The notes: generated by a model not told the origin, from the letters alone. A stretch of DNA of 64,000 nt from JADKIH01 sp031427625 (GCA_031427625.1 JANPNV010000111.1:1-64000), one strand, 5' to 3'; shown: positions 7,259 through 16,738, counted from the first letter of the stretch. Numbers and translations are program-made.

Positions 7259-8452
7259 ATGAACATACATGAATACCAGGGCAAGTCGATTTTAAAATCG
7301 TTCGGAGTTGCCATTCAGGAGGGAATAGTTGCCAGTACACCTGAAGAAGCAGTTGATGCTGCCAAAGAACTAGGAAAGCAGACGGGAACGAAATGGTGGG
7401 TTATTAAAGCCCAGATTCATGCCGGTGGTCGCGGAAAAGGAGGAGGTGTGAAGCTTGCTAAATCTCTCGAAGAGGTGAAGGAAAGAGCTCAGGCCATCAT
7501 CGGGATGGATCTCGTTACGCCTCAAACTGGTCCCGAAGGGAAACATGTCAGAAAAATTCTTGTCGCACAGGATGTATATTATCCCGGAGCAACGGAGACA
7601 AAGGAATTTTATATAAGCGTTTTACTAAACCGACAGAGCGGAAGAAATATCATCATGTATTCAACCGAAGGGGGAATGGACATTGAAGCGGTAGCTGAAA
7701 AAACGCCACACCTGATTTTTAAGGAGGAGATTGATCCGGCTACCGGACTACAGGCATTTCAGGCGAGGAAGATTGCCTTTAACCTCGGATTAAGCGGTGA
7801 AGCATTCAAACAGATGACACGATTTGTAACGTCGCTTTACAAGGCATACGATTCTATAGATGCATCTTTATTCGAAATCAATCCTGTATTAAAAACTTCT
7901 GACGATAAAATTCTTGCCGTTGATGCGAAGGTGAACTTCGATGATAACGGTATTTTTCGTCACCCGGATTACCTGGCAATGCGTGATGTTACTGAAGAAG
8001 ATGCAACAGAGGTTGAAGCCGGAGAACATAACCTGAATTATGTAAAGCTCGATGGCAATGTAGGTTGTATGGTTAATGGTGCCGGACTTGCTATGGCAAC
8101 AATGGATATCATCAAACTTGCCGGTGGTGAGCCTGCTAACTTTCTCGATGTCGGAGGAACTGCTAATGCTGCAAGAGTCGAGCAGGCATTCAGAATTATC
8201 CTTAAAGATCCACATGTAAAAGCCATCCTTGTAAATATCTTCGGAGGCATTGTGCGTTGCGACCGCGTTGCACAAGGAATCGTTGATGCCTATAAAAATA
8301 TCGGCTCTATTCCTGTTCCTATCATTGTAAGACTACAGGGAACGAATTCTGTCGAAGCCAAAAAGATCATCGATGAAAGCGGACTGAAGGTTTTTTCCGC
8401 TATTCAATTGAAAGAAGCCGCAGACCTTGTGGCTGATATACTAAAGCGCTGA
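7259..8452 (+). CDS. sucC: Succinate-CoA ligase (ADP-forming), beta subunit
   Basis: TCA-cycle enzyme subunit that, with SucD, converts succinyl-CoA to succinate with substrate-level ATP formation. At 397 residues it is full length. The N-terminus MNIHEYQGKSILKSFGV, the ATP-grasp loop GGRGKGGGV (56-64), and the C-terminal CoA-ligase domain with NIFGGIVRCDRVAQGI are canonical. The alpha subunit sucD is not in the window, so the two subunit genes are unlinked here, as is common in Bacteroidota. The agmatinase gene follows after 24 bp and may share the transcript. Confidence 0.97.
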   Translation: MNIHEYQGKSILKSFGVAIQEGIVASTPEEAVDAAKELGKQTGTKWWVIKAQIHAGGRGKGGGVKLAKSLEEVKERAQAIIGMDLVTPQTGPEGKHVRKILVAQDVYYPGATETKEFYISVLLNRQSGRNIIMYSTEGGMDIEAVAEKTPHLIFKEEIDPATGLQAFQARKIAFNLGLSGEAFKQMTRFVTSLYKAYDSIDASLFEINPVLKTSDDKILAVDAKVNFDDNGIFRHPDYLAMRDVTEEDATEVEAGEHNLNYVKLDGNVGCMVNGAGLAMATMDIIKLAGGEPANFLDVGGTANAARVEQAFRIILKDPHVKAILVNIFGGIVRCDRVAQGIVDAYKNIGSIPVPIIVRLQGTNSVEAKKIIDESGLKVFSAIQLKEAADLVADILKR

Positions 8453-8476
8453 TTCGAAATCAGAAAAAAATAATTT

Positions 8477-9364
8477 ATGGAAACCCTTAGCAACGAAAAT
8501 GCATTTCTTGCCATTCCTGAGAGTGCATTATGCTCGTATGAAAAATCAAAATATGTAATTCAGCAGGTTCCTTATGAGCATACTTCCTCTTACAAGGAAG
8601 GATCTGCAAAAGGTCCTGAAGCGATTATTGAAGCCTCGCATTTTGTCGAATTCTACGACGAAGAGCTGGAAATGGAAACGTACAGGAAATGCGGCATCGC
8701 TACTTTGCCTGCTATGAATTTTGAAAACAAGGTTGATGAAGAAGCTGTTCATTTCATCGACGAACAAACATCGAAACTGATTGCTGACGGAAAATATGTA
8801 ATTTCTGTTGGGGCCGAACATACTGTTACAAACGGTTTCGTTCGCGCTCACGTTAAGAAGTATCCCGGACTAGCCGTATTGCAAATCGATGCTCATTCCG
8901 ATTTACGCGAATCGTATAACGACAATATTTACTCTCATGCTTCTGTAATGAAGCGCGTGTACGATATGGGTATTCCTCTCGTGCAAATAGGTATTCGCGC
9001 ACAATGCAAAGAAGAGGCGGAGCTAATAAAATCATCAGACAAGATTAATACGTTCTATGCACATCAGATAAAGAAAAATCCTGATTGGATGAAGCAGGCA
9101 ATTTCCTGCCTGCCCGAATATGTATACCTCACCATCGACGCCGACGGATTCGATCCGGCTGTAATTCCCGCTGTCGGCACGGCTGAGCCAAATGGGTTAT
9201 TCTGGACAGAGACAATTGAATTTCTTCGGATGGTTTGCGAAAACAGGAAAGTAATCGGTTTTGATATTGTCGAATGTGCACCAATGGAAGGTTCTATCTT
9301 ATCAGAATATACTCTTGCAAAGCTTTTATACAGAATCATCGGTTACGTAGAAAAAGGTAAATAA
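8477..9364 (+). CDS. speB: Agmatinase / ureohydrolase family protein
   Basis: Manganese ureohydrolase, most likely splitting agmatine to putrescine and urea. The binuclear metal ligands are present: His115 (VGAEHT), the D138-A-H140-S-D142 motif, and the TIDADGFDP signature at about 219-227 followed by PAVGTAEPNG. Length (295) is normal. Arginine decarboxylase, the usual partner that makes agmatine, is not in the window. Members of this family also include guanidinobutyrase and other guanidino hydrolases, so substrate assignment is by family only. The gene begins 24 bp after sucC without an evident promoter. Confidence 0.85.
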   Translation: METLSNENAFLAIPESALCSYEKSKYVIQQVPYEHTSSYKEGSAKGPEAIIEASHFVEFYDEELEMETYRKCGIATLPAMNFENKVDEEAVHFIDEQTSKLIADGKYVISVGAEHTVTNGFVRAHVKKYPGLAVLQIDAHSDLRESYNDNIYSHASVMKRVYDMGIPLVQIGIRAQCKEEAELIKSSDKINTFYAHQIKKNPDWMKQAISCLPEYVYLTIDADGFDPAVIPAVGTAEPNGLFWTETIEFLRMVCENRKVIGFDIVECAPMEGSILSEYTLAKLLYRIIGYVEKGK

Positions 9365-9480
9365 CATTTATCTTTTTAAATTCCGATTCGAAATTTTGTA
9401 AATTCTGTTATTAAAAAAAGTTGCAGCTTTTCGGTGAATAAGCATTGTCCGGTATGCTACGAATGAACTGAGCAATTTCC

Positions 9481-9488
9481 TACCTTCG
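9481..9488 (+). promoter_or_regulatory. -7 element immediately ahead of accC
   Basis: TACCTTCG (one base off TAnnTTTG) ends only 5 nt before the accC ATG at 9494. If used, transcription would begin at or within about two bases of the start codon, giving a leaderless or nearly leaderless mRNA. Confidence 0.5.
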
Positions 9489-9493
9489 CAATC

Positions 9494-10981
9494 ATGAAGA
9501 AAATACTTGTTGCCAACCGTGGCGAAATAGCCATCCGCATCATGCGTTCAGCCCGTGAAATGGGAATTGAAACTGTTGCTGTTTTTTCTGAAGCCGACAG
9601 AAATGCACTTCATGTACGCTATGCTGATGAGGCCGTTTTTATTGGTCCTGCGCCGTCTTCACAAAGTTATCTTTCATCTTCTAAAATAATTGCAGCAGCA
9701 AAAAAAATAGGCGCAGATGCCATTCATCCCGGATATGGTTTTCTCTCCGAGAATGCTGACTTCTCTGATAGCGTTGTAAAAGCAGGATTGATTTTTATAG
9801 GACCTACCGGTGATTCCATGAGAAAGGTTGGCAGTAAACTGGCAGCGAAAGCAACTGCTGAACTACATAATGTTCCTCTCGTACCTGGGACAGCAAAAGC
9901 CATTGAAGATGTCGAAGATGCCAAAAGAATCGCCGCCGGTATCGGATTTCCTATTCTTATTAAAGCATCAGCAGGCGGTGGTGGAAAAGGAATGAGAATC
10001 GTTAATAATGTAAATGAATTTGCTGAGCAGATGAAACTCGCTGTCAGTGAAGCCAAATCATCTTTTGGTGATGGTGCAGTATTTATCGAAAAATATGTCG
10101 CTTCGCCACGACATATAGAGATACAGGTTCTCGGCGACAAACATGGAAATGTCGTTCATCTTTTCGAACGGGAATGCAGTATACAGAGACGTCATCAAAA
10201 AGTTGTAGAGGAGGCACCTTCATCAGTCCTGACTGCAAAACTCAGGAAAGAAATGGGTGAGTGTGCAGTGAAAATTGCGAAAGCCTGTGATTACGAAGGT
10301 GCCGGAACTGTCGAATTTCTACTCGATGAAAAACATAACTTTTATTTTCTCGAGATGAATACACGCCTTCAGGTAGAGCATCCTGTGACTGAATTTATTA
10401 CCGGACTTGATCTTGTCAAAGAGCAGATAAAAGTCGCAAGAGGTGAGAAATTATTGTTCAGTCAGGAAGAATTAAAAATTCAGGGTCACGCTATCGAAAT
10501 AAGAGTGTATGCAGAAGATCCTGAAAACGATTTCCTGCCTGACATCGGTACACTAAATACATATAGAATTCCACAAGGCCCCGGAGTTCGTGTAGACGAT
10601 TCATATGAAGAGGGAATGGAAATTCCCATCTACTATGATCCGATGATTGCTAAACTAATAACGTATGGAAGCAACCGGAAAGAGGCTATTGATCGCATGA
10701 TTCGTGCAATTGATGATTATAAAATCAGTGGCCTGGCAACAACTTTGAATTTTTGTCGTTTCGTTATGCAACATAAAGCTTTTGTCGAGGGAAATTTTGA
10801 CACACATTTTGTGAAAAATCATTTTAAGCCTGGAGTGCCACCTAATTTTTCTGAAGATGAAATGAAAATTGCATCAATTATTGCCATAAAAGCACTTCGG
10901 AACAATTACGGAAATGACAAATACAATAAAAAGTCTGTTGATGAAGTTTCTGTATGGAAGCAAAGAAGACTGCAGGATTAA
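9494..10981 (+). CDS. accC: Biotin carboxylase subunit of an acyl-CoA carboxylase
   Basis: ATP-dependent carboxylation of biotin on a carrier protein, the first half-reaction of acetyl-CoA (or propionyl-CoA) carboxylase. N-terminal MKKILVANRGEIAIRIMRSA, the ATP-grasp glycine loop ASAGGGGKGMR, and EMNTRLQVEHPVTE are all intact. The protein is 495 residues, about 45 longer than E. coli AccC, and the extra part is a charged C-terminal tail. No accB or carboxyltransferase gene is nearby, so the carrier is encoded elsewhere and acetyl versus propionyl use is uncertain. Confidence 0.93.
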   Translation: MKKILVANRGEIAIRIMRSAREMGIETVAVFSEADRNALHVRYADEAVFIGPAPSSQSYLSSSKIIAAAKKIGADAIHPGYGFLSENADFSDSVVKAGLIFIGPTGDSMRKVGSKLAAKATAELHNVPLVPGTAKAIEDVEDAKRIAAGIGFPILIKASAGGGGKGMRIVNNVNEFAEQMKLAVSEAKSSFGDGAVFIEKYVASPRHIEIQVLGDKHGNVVHLFERECSIQRRHQKVVEEAPSSVLTAKLRKEMGECAVKIAKACDYEGAGTVEFLLDEKHNFYFLEMNTRLQVEHPVTEFITGLDLVKEQIKVARGEKLLFSQEELKIQGHAIEIRVYAEDPENDFLPDIGTLNTYRIPQGPGVRVDDSYEEGMEIPIYYDPMIAKLITYGSNRKEAIDRMIRAIDDYKISGLATTLNFCRFVMQHKAFVEGNFDTHFVKNHFKPGVPPNFSEDEMKIASIIAIKALRNNYGNDKYNKKSVDEVSVWKQRRLQD

Positions 10982-11020
10982 ATAACCAAATTGAAGTTAT
11001 CAGAGATTAATATTTCCCGA

Positions 11021-11626
11021 ATGAAAATAATTTATTTATTTCTGATAATCTTATTTTCATTTTCGTCGACTGTCTTCGCTCAGGCGCCAGTGAAAGTTAA
11101 AAACGGCGAATATAAAGTTCCGTATATCCTCGAAGGAAATGATACTATTCCAGTTGTTAACCTCCCGCTTATTAATATTGATGAAGTAGGCAATCCGGAA
11201 TACCTGAATAACGTGCAGGCCTATTACCGGCTTCGGTTTAATGTTCTTAAAGTTTATCCTTATGCTCGACTTGCGGCTGTTAAGCTGAATGAAATGAACG
11301 CAAAGATGAATGTAATGACAACGGAGAGAGATAGGAGAAGATACAAGAGAGAGGTTGAAGAGCAGGTTAGAAGGGATTTTGAAGAACAAATAAAAAAATT
11401 AAGTATAAACCAGGGTAATGTGTTGATTAAATTACTCGACCGGGAAACAGGTCACACTTCTTACGATCTAATCAGAGAATTAAAAGGTTCGCTTAACGCT
11501 TTTTTCGCGCAAGGACTAGCAAAAATTTTCGGTCATGATTTAAAAAATGAATACGATCCTGAAGGAGCAGACAAAGCCATTGAGAATATTGTTCGACAAA
11601 TTGAAACAGGAGAAATTTCTTTTTAA
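11021..11626 (+). CDS. DUF4294 domain-containing secreted protein
   Basis: The ATG at 11021 gives a signal peptide (MKIIYLFLIILFSFSSTVFA, cut before QAPVKV), so I reject the TTG at 10991. The 201-residue product carries the DUF4294 family core: VPYILEGNDTIPVVNLP, the YYRLRFNVLKVYPYA segment, then a basic, coiled-coil-like ERDRRRYKREVEEQVRR helix. The family is largely restricted to Bacteroidota and is predicted periplasmic. No activity is established. It starts about 40 nt after accC and may be co-transcribed. It converges on the suhB-like gene. Confidence 0.8.
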   Translation: MKIIYLFLIILFSFSSTVFAQAPVKVKNGEYKVPYILEGNDTIPVVNLPLINIDEVGNPEYLNNVQAYYRLRFNVLKVYPYARLAAVKLNEMNAKMNVMTTERDRRRYKREVEEQVRRDFEEQIKKLSINQGNVLIKLLDRETGHTSYDLIRELKGSLNAFFAQGLAKIFGHDLKNEYDPEGADKAIENIVRQIETGEISF

Positions 11627-11642
11627 AAAAAAGTTGAATTAA

Positions 11643-12443
11643 TCAGGCTTCATTAAATTTTTGCTTTACTACTTTCAGGAATTCATCAGCAACATGTGGA
11701 TTGGTTGCAATCATCTCCCCGCCAAAAATAAAATTGGAGCCTCCTTTGAAATCGGTGACTTTTCCTCCGGCTTCTTTTACCAAAAGGGCACCTGCGGCAA
11801 CATCCCAGCTATTTAGACCGTATTCGTAAAAACCCTCAAATCGTCCACAGGCTACATAGGCAAGATCAGCAGCTGCCGATCCGAGCCTTCTTAAGCCATG
11901 AGTATTTCGCATGCAGTAATCAAAAATCTCCATGTACGGTTTCATGCGATCATAATTACTATAAGGAAAACCTGTAGCTAAAAGTGAATCCGCCAACTTA
12001 TTTATTTCCGTTACCCTGATAGGTTTGTCATTCATAAAAGCACCACCCTCTTTCCATGCATAAAAGCATTCGTCGAAATTTAATTCGTGAACAATACCAA
12101 CAACAAGTTCATCACCTTTCATTAACGCAATGCTTATACAAAAACAAGGCATTCCATGAATGTAATTGGTCGTTCCATCGAGTGGATCAATGATCCAGAC
12201 AAAGTCTTTATCTGACGCTTCTGTCGTATTTTCTTCCGTAATAAATCCTGCGTCAGGCAGCAGACGATGCAGTTCTTTGACAAGCATTTCTTCAGCGTTC
12301 CTGTCTACATAAGATACAAGGTCGTTATGTCCTTTTCTTTCTATTGAAGTATTTGTAAAATTTATTCTTTCCTGTAGTATAAATATTCTGACTGTTGCAG
12401 TTATTTCTCTAATGCGCTTGCAAAGTTTTTCATAGTCTGCCAT
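11643..12443 (-). CDS. suhB: Inositol monophosphatase family protein
   Basis: Mg2+-dependent sugar-phosphate phosphatase of the IMPase/FIG superfamily. Metal-site motifs are intact: ITEEN at about 68-72, DPLDGTTNY at 86-94, and SWDVAAGALLVKEAGG near residue 216. Length (266) is normal. True substrate could be inositol-1-phosphate or another sugar phosphate (CysQ-like activity is less likely given the motif context). It overlaps the upstream lgt by 14 bp on the same strand, which implies a coupled operon. Confidence 0.9.
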   Translation of the reverse strand: MADYEKLCKRIREITATVRIFILQERINFTNTSIERKGHNDLVSYVDRNAEEMLVKELHRLLPDAGFITEENTTEASDKDFVWIIDPLDGTTNYIHGMPCFCISIALMKGDELVVGIVHELNFDECFYAWKEGGAFMNDKPIRVTEINKLADSLLATGFPYSNYDRMKPYMEIFDYCMRNTHGLRRLGSAAADLAYVACGRFEGFYEYGLNSWDVAAGALLVKEAGGKVTDFKGGSNFIFGGEMIATNPHVADEFLKVVKQKFNEA

Positions 12444-13593
12444 TTCCTGAATATTTTTTTTTGAAATAAATAAGTCCGGTTATTCCGGTAATGATTAAAA
12501 GCAGAGAGATTAATTGCGCCTGTGAAAATTCGATTCCTGCTAAATGGTATTTTGAATTAACACGGATGCCTTCAACAAGGAATCGTTCAATTCCATTGAA
12601 GATAAGATACCATGAAAAGAGAATACCGGGAATTGTAATTCTTTTTCTCATCATCCACAAAACAAAAAACAATGCAATGCATGTAATACTTTCGTATAAT
12701 GGAGTAGGAAAGACTGCATCCGCTAGTTCATAACAATGATGTCCGCTACATCCTGGAATAGGTATGCCTTCATTCACTACGTTGTTTGGATATTTATAAC
12801 TCCAGAACCAATCAGGTAAAATATTAAACAATGATGGCTTCGATAGATCATTAACAATTCCCCAGTCGCCGTCGCCTGCAATCTGGCATCCCAGCCGGCC
12901 CGTACCATATGCAAGCATTAGTCCGGGTGCTGCCGCATCGCAGAGATGTAAAGGTGGGATGTTATTTTTTCTTCCATACCACAATACAGCTATGGTTCCG
13001 ACAATCAATCCTCCATACATGGTTAGTCCACTACCACTGAAAAACATTCCCGCCGGATCAGCAACAAAGTCATTCCAGTATTCAAGCAAATGAAAAATCT
13101 TTGCCCCTAGTAAGCCGCCAAGTGCAGCCGCCATGGTAATCTCCGAAATCATTTGATGAGGATAAATATCTTCATCTGTAATTTTCGGTTCAGGTAATTT
13201 AAGTTTCGCTTTCTCGCGGTACTTAAAAAAAACGAAAATTGCGGCTATAATAATCCCTGCAGGAAAATTTCCTTTGAGTGAAAGAACTATTGACTGCGGA
13301 TCATTGAAAAATTCATTCTTGTTTGAGAAAATATAAAACAATTTAAATCCAATCATAAAACCGAAAAGTCCGTTCCAGAACATTTCAGCAAAGGAGGCAG
13401 ATTCACCTACTACTACTTTTCTGGAAACAGGTTTTAATAAACCCTTTTCTTCTTTTCGTTTAAGTTCAAGACCGAGCGTCCAGGCACCTAACAAAAAAGA
13501 TATTGCTACGAGAGTTCCAAAAGATGGAGGAAATGAAAAAGTAAAATGAGTGCCAAATAGATCATTCAGCAAATCTGAAATTCCCGGATACAT
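12430..13593 (-). CDS. lgt: Prolipoprotein diacylglyceryl transferase
   Basis: Inner-membrane enzyme that transfers diacylglycerol to the lipobox cysteine of prolipoproteins. Core landmarks are GTGRLGCQIAGDGDWG (containing the catalytic-region Arg/Gly motif) and HCYELADAVFPTPLYES. At 387 residues it exceeds the roughly 290-residue proteobacterial enzyme. The extra part lies in the N-terminal half, where additional membrane segments surround a charged loop. Several predicted lipoproteins in this window (genes at 15098, 21934, 30268, 32393, 53045) would be its substrates. Its 3' end overlaps the suhB-like gene. Confidence 0.9.
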   Translation of the reverse strand: MYPGISDLLNDLFGTHFTFSFPPSFGTLVAISFLLGAWTLGLELKRKEEKGLLKPVSRKVVVGESASFAEMFWNGLFGFMIGFKLFYIFSNKNEFFNDPQSIVLSLKGNFPAGIIIAAIFVFFKYREKAKLKLPEPKITDEDIYPHQMISEITMAAALGGLLGAKIFHLLEYWNDFVADPAGMFFSGSGLTMYGGLIVGTIAVLWYGRKNNIPPLHLCDAAAPGLMLAYGTGRLGCQIAGDGDWGIVNDLSKPSLFNILPDWFWSYKYPNNVVNEGIPIPGCSGHHCYELADAVFPTPLYESITCIALFFVLWMMRKRITIPGILFSWYLIFNGIERFLVEGIRVNSKYHLAGIEFSQAQLISLLLIITGITGLIYFKKKYSGNGRL

Positions 13594-13661
13594 TTTTTAA
13601 GTTTTACTGAAGAATCAGCTGGTTGGTTTTAAATGATTGAACTGATATTTTATTAGATAAA

Positions 13662-14993
13662 TTATAATGTAACATGTGGTTCTGTTTCAAAGATTGCATC
13701 AGCGCAAAGTCCTCCGTCGAAACGATCTATTACAATCCTGGAAGGTCTGTTGATTAATGATTTATCATATGGCATTCTCACTTTAATGTAGTTTTCAGTA
13801 AAGCCATGCATAAAACCATCATGCGATTCATCTTCGAACAAAGCCGTAAAAATCCGGCCTGTATTCAGACGGTAAAATTCCTGACGTTTTTTTTCTGAAA
13901 GTATTCGAAGCATTTTATTCCTTTTCTTCCTTTCAGCATAGGGGACAGAATAAGGTAATACAATAGCTTCTGTATTGTCTCTTTCCGAATATGTAAATAC
14001 ATGCAGGTAGGATACCGGAAGTTCCTTCAAAAAATTATATGTCGTATTAAAATCGTCATGCGTTTCTCCCGGAAAGCCTACAATTACATCAGCGCCGATA
14101 CAAGCATGGGGCATTACTGATTTTATTTTCTCAACTCTTTTTACATAGAGGTCACTTCGATATCGCCTCTTCATCAGGCGAAGTATCTTATCGCTGCCCG
14201 ATTGCAATGGAATGTGAAAATGAGGAGCGAATTTTTTCGAAGATGCGACAATTGTAATAATCTCATCTGTCAGAAGATTTGGTTCGATAGAGCTAATACG
14301 GAATCGTTCAATGCCTTCTACATTGTCGAGCTGACTGATTAGTTCAGAAAAATTAGTCTCCTGCACTTTTTTATCACTGTCATATATGCCATAGTCGCCA
14401 ATATTTACCCCTGTCAGTACGATTTCGGAAATTCCTTTTCCGGCAAGCTCAACTGCTTGCCCGATTACCTGATTTATTGTCGCGCTACGGCTTGCTCCCC
14501 TGGCCAATGGAATAGTGCAATAGGTGCAAGGATAATTACAACCATCCTGAACTTTTAAAAAGGCTCTTGTGCGATCTCCAAACGAATAGGCAGGATGAAA
14601 AATATTTGCATCATCAACGGAGCATGAATGTAATTCTGCCTGATCTTTTTTCTTATAATCTACGATGTAACTTAACAGGTTGAATTTTTCTGTAGCACCT
14701 AAAACCAAGTCAACCCCTTCGATCTTTGCAATTTCCTCTGGTTTTAATTGAGCGTAACAACCTATTACAGCGATAAAAGAATCCGGATTGTGTTGTATTG
14801 CCCGTTTCACAATTGTCCTGCATTCTTTATCAGCATTCTCGGTTACTGAACAGGTATTAATTACTACCACATCAGCACCGTTTTCAAAGCCGGTTTTTTC
14901 GAACCCGGCTTCTCTTAATTGCTTGCCAATAGCCGAAGTCTCAGCGAAATTTAGCTTACAACCCAGTGTATGAAATGAAACAGTCGGATTCAT
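13662..14993 (-). CDS. mtaB: tRNA t6A37 methylthiotransferase MtaB
   Basis: Radical-SAM enzyme that converts t6A to ms2t6A at tRNA position 37. The N-terminal MTTase domain has cluster cysteines 12, 48 and 79 (TLGCKLN, INTCSV, VIGCYA). The radical-SAM CxxxCxxC is Cys152/156/159 (CNYPCTYCTIPLARG), and a C-terminal TRAM domain follows. The TLGCKLN and CTIPLARG forms distinguish MtaB from MiaB and RimO. The t6A-forming TsaD is encoded at 33105, so substrate-making and modifying genes are both in the window though not adjacent. Its -7 element is only 4 nt from the ATG. Confidence 0.95.
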   Translation of the reverse strand: MNPTVSFHTLGCKLNFAETSAIGKQLREAGFEKTGFENGADVVVINTCSVTENADKECRTIVKRAIQHNPDSFIAVIGCYAQLKPEEIAKIEGVDLVLGATEKFNLLSYIVDYKKKDQAELHSCSVDDANIFHPAYSFGDRTRAFLKVQDGCNYPCTYCTIPLARGASRSATINQVIGQAVELAGKGISEIVLTGVNIGDYGIYDSDKKVQETNFSELISQLDNVEGIERFRISSIEPNLLTDEIITIVASSKKFAPHFHIPLQSGSDKILRLMKRRYRSDLYVKRVEKIKSVMPHACIGADVIVGFPGETHDDFNTTYNFLKELPVSYLHVFTYSERDNTEAIVLPYSVPYAERKKRNKMLRILSEKKRQEFYRLNTGRIFTALFEDESHDGFMHGFTENYIKVRMPYDKSLINRPSRIVIDRFDGGLCADAIFETEPHVTL

Positions 14994-14997
14994 CGTG

Positions 14998-15005
14998 CGA
15001 AAGTA
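14998..15005 (-). promoter_or_regulatory. -7 element immediately ahead of mtaB
   Basis: On the minus strand TACTTTCG ends 4 nt before the mtaB ATG (14993). A start site at normal distance would coincide with the ATG, predicting a leaderless mRNA. Confidence 0.5.
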
Positions 15006-15085
15006 TGAAAAATACCGTTGTATTGAATGTGTAAATCGTTTAAGATTATTCCCGATTCATAGTAGGCAAATTAGCGAATTGAAAT

Positions 15086-15093
15086 TAGCTTTG
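15086..15093 (+). promoter_or_regulatory. -7 element immediately ahead of the solute-binding lipoprotein
   Basis: TAGCTTTG is an exact TAnnTTTG match ending 4 nt before the ATG at 15098. It mirrors the divergent mtaB promoter, and both predict leaderless transcripts. Confidence 0.55.
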
Positions 15094-15097
15094 CGCA

Positions 15098-16723
15098 ATG
15101 AGAGTTATCCTGATTTTAATGATCATGTCGATATTCGCTTGTGAATCATCACATGATTACGAAGGCAGTAAAAAAGTTTTTCATTTCAATGAAGCATCGG
15201 GTTTGCCAACGCTTGACCCTGCATTTGCAAAAGACCAGTCAATAATCTGGCCTTGTCTGCAAATATACAATGGACTTGTTCAACTCGATAATAACTTGAA
15301 TGTTCTTCCCTGTATTGCCCATAGCTGGGACATTTCTCAGGACGGAAAAACGTATACATTTCATCTTCGTAACGATGTAAAATTTCACCGAAATGGGTGT
15401 TTTCAAAACATTGATTCTACCCGAAATGTTATTGCATCGGATTTCGTATTTAGTTTAAATCGTATTTCCGACGATCACACAGCAAGTCCGGGCGCATGGA
15501 TTATGAAGTATGTGTTTCATGATACCAACAGCAATCAAAAAGGCATCGAAGCAATTGATGATTCAACGCTTGTGATACATCTCACGAATACTTATCCTCC
15601 TTTTCTAAGCCTTCTGACAATGCCATACTGTTCTGTAATTCCTCAGGAAGCGGTGAATTTCTATGGTGCCGATTTCCGGGCAAACCCATGTGGTACAGGA
15701 CCATTTCGGTTTTCATACTGGAAGGAAGGAGTGAAGCTTATTCTTTTGAAAAATGAAAATTATTTTGAATTCGATGGAATGAATCGCCTGCCATTTCTTG
15801 ATGCAGTAGATGTTTCTTTTATAAGTGATAAACAAAGTGCATTTATCGAATTCCTGAAAGGTAAACTCGATTTCATTTCAGGTATTGATGGCAGTTATAA
15901 AGATGATTTGCTCACACATTCCGGACAATTGCAGCCAAGGTATCGGGATCGTTTTATCATGGAGACTGAGCCTTATCTGAATACGGAATACCTCGGTATT
16001 CTCATGGATAAGAAAGACGAGAAGCTTAATCCTCTTCAATCAAAAAAAATCAGGCAGGCATTGAATTATGGCTTTGACAGAAAAAGAATGATTTCATATC
16101 TGAGAAATAATATTGGCACTGCAGGAATTCATGGCATGATACCTCCTGGTTTGCCATCGGCCGATACGAATTATATCGCTTATGATTACCGTCCGCTACT
16201 CGTAAAGCAATTGCTTGAAGAAGCTGGCTTTCCTAATGGGAAAAATCTTCCTGAGATTAAACTGAGTACGACAAATACATATCAGGATCTTTGCGAGTTT
16301 ATTAAAAGTCAATGGGAGGAATTCGGATTCCGGATATCTATTGATGTTAATCAGGCTGCGATTCATCGAAAAATGATAGCAGAACAGAAGCTGGATTTCT
16401 TCCGTGGATCTTGGATCGCCGATTATCCGGATGCTGAAAACTATCTGTCACTCTTTTACTCTCCTAATTTTGCACCGGCAGGACCGAACTATACGCATTA
16501 CAAGAATTCCGAATTCGACGAAATGTTCGTCAAGGCAGTTGCGGAGACGAACGACTCTTTACGATATGAACTTTACTCTAAGATGGATAAGCTGTTGATG
16601 GATGATTCGCCTGTTATAATTCTTTATTATGATAAAGTTCTCAGACTTTACAATAAAAATATAAGCGGATTAGGCACGAATGCAATGAATCTTCTGTTTT
16701 TGAAAAATGTGAAGAAGAATTAA
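15098..16723 (+). CDS. Family 5 extracellular solute-binding lipoprotein (DppA/OppA type)
   Basis: 541 residues. The lipoprotein signal peptide ends at a Cys in MSIFACES. The mature part has the SBP_bac_5 architecture: GLPTLDPAFAKDQS near the N-terminus, then ISQDGKTYTFHLRNDVKFH, and the RQALNYGFDR helix in the middle. Such proteins deliver peptides or nickel/haem to ABC importers. No permease or ATPase gene is adjacent, so it is an orphan binding protein that might act with a transporter encoded elsewhere. It is transcribed alone, divergent from mtaB. Confidence 0.88.
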   Translation: MRVILILMIMSIFACESSHDYEGSKKVFHFNEASGLPTLDPAFAKDQSIIWPCLQIYNGLVQLDNNLNVLPCIAHSWDISQDGKTYTFHLRNDVKFHRNGCFQNIDSTRNVIASDFVFSLNRISDDHTASPGAWIMKYVFHDTNSNQKGIEAIDDSTLVIHLTNTYPPFLSLLTMPYCSVIPQEAVNFYGADFRANPCGTGPFRFSYWKEGVKLILLKNENYFEFDGMNRLPFLDAVDVSFISDKQSAFIEFLKGKLDFISGIDGSYKDDLLTHSGQLQPRYRDRFIMETEPYLNTEYLGILMDKKDEKLNPLQSKKIRQALNYGFDRKRMISYLRNNIGTAGIHGMIPPGLPSADTNYIAYDYRPLLVKQLLEEAGFPNGKNLPEIKLSTTNTYQDLCEFIKSQWEEFGFRISIDVNQAAIHRKMIAEQKLDFFRGSWIADYPDAENYLSLFYSPNFAPAGPNYTHYKNSEFDEMFVKAVAETNDSLRYELYSKMDKLLMDDSPVIILYYDKVLRLYNKNISGLGTNAMNLLFLKNVKKN

Positions 16724-16738
16724 CAGTAGGTACAGAAC

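Noticed and set aside
8447..8476. Inverted repeat CTGATT-CGA-AATCAG between sucC and the agmatinase gene
   Set aside because: Stem of six with a three-base loop and no T-run on either strand in the right position; not a terminator.
10991..11020. TTG start of the DUF4294 gene
   Set aside because: The ATG at 11021 directly opens a complete signal peptide.
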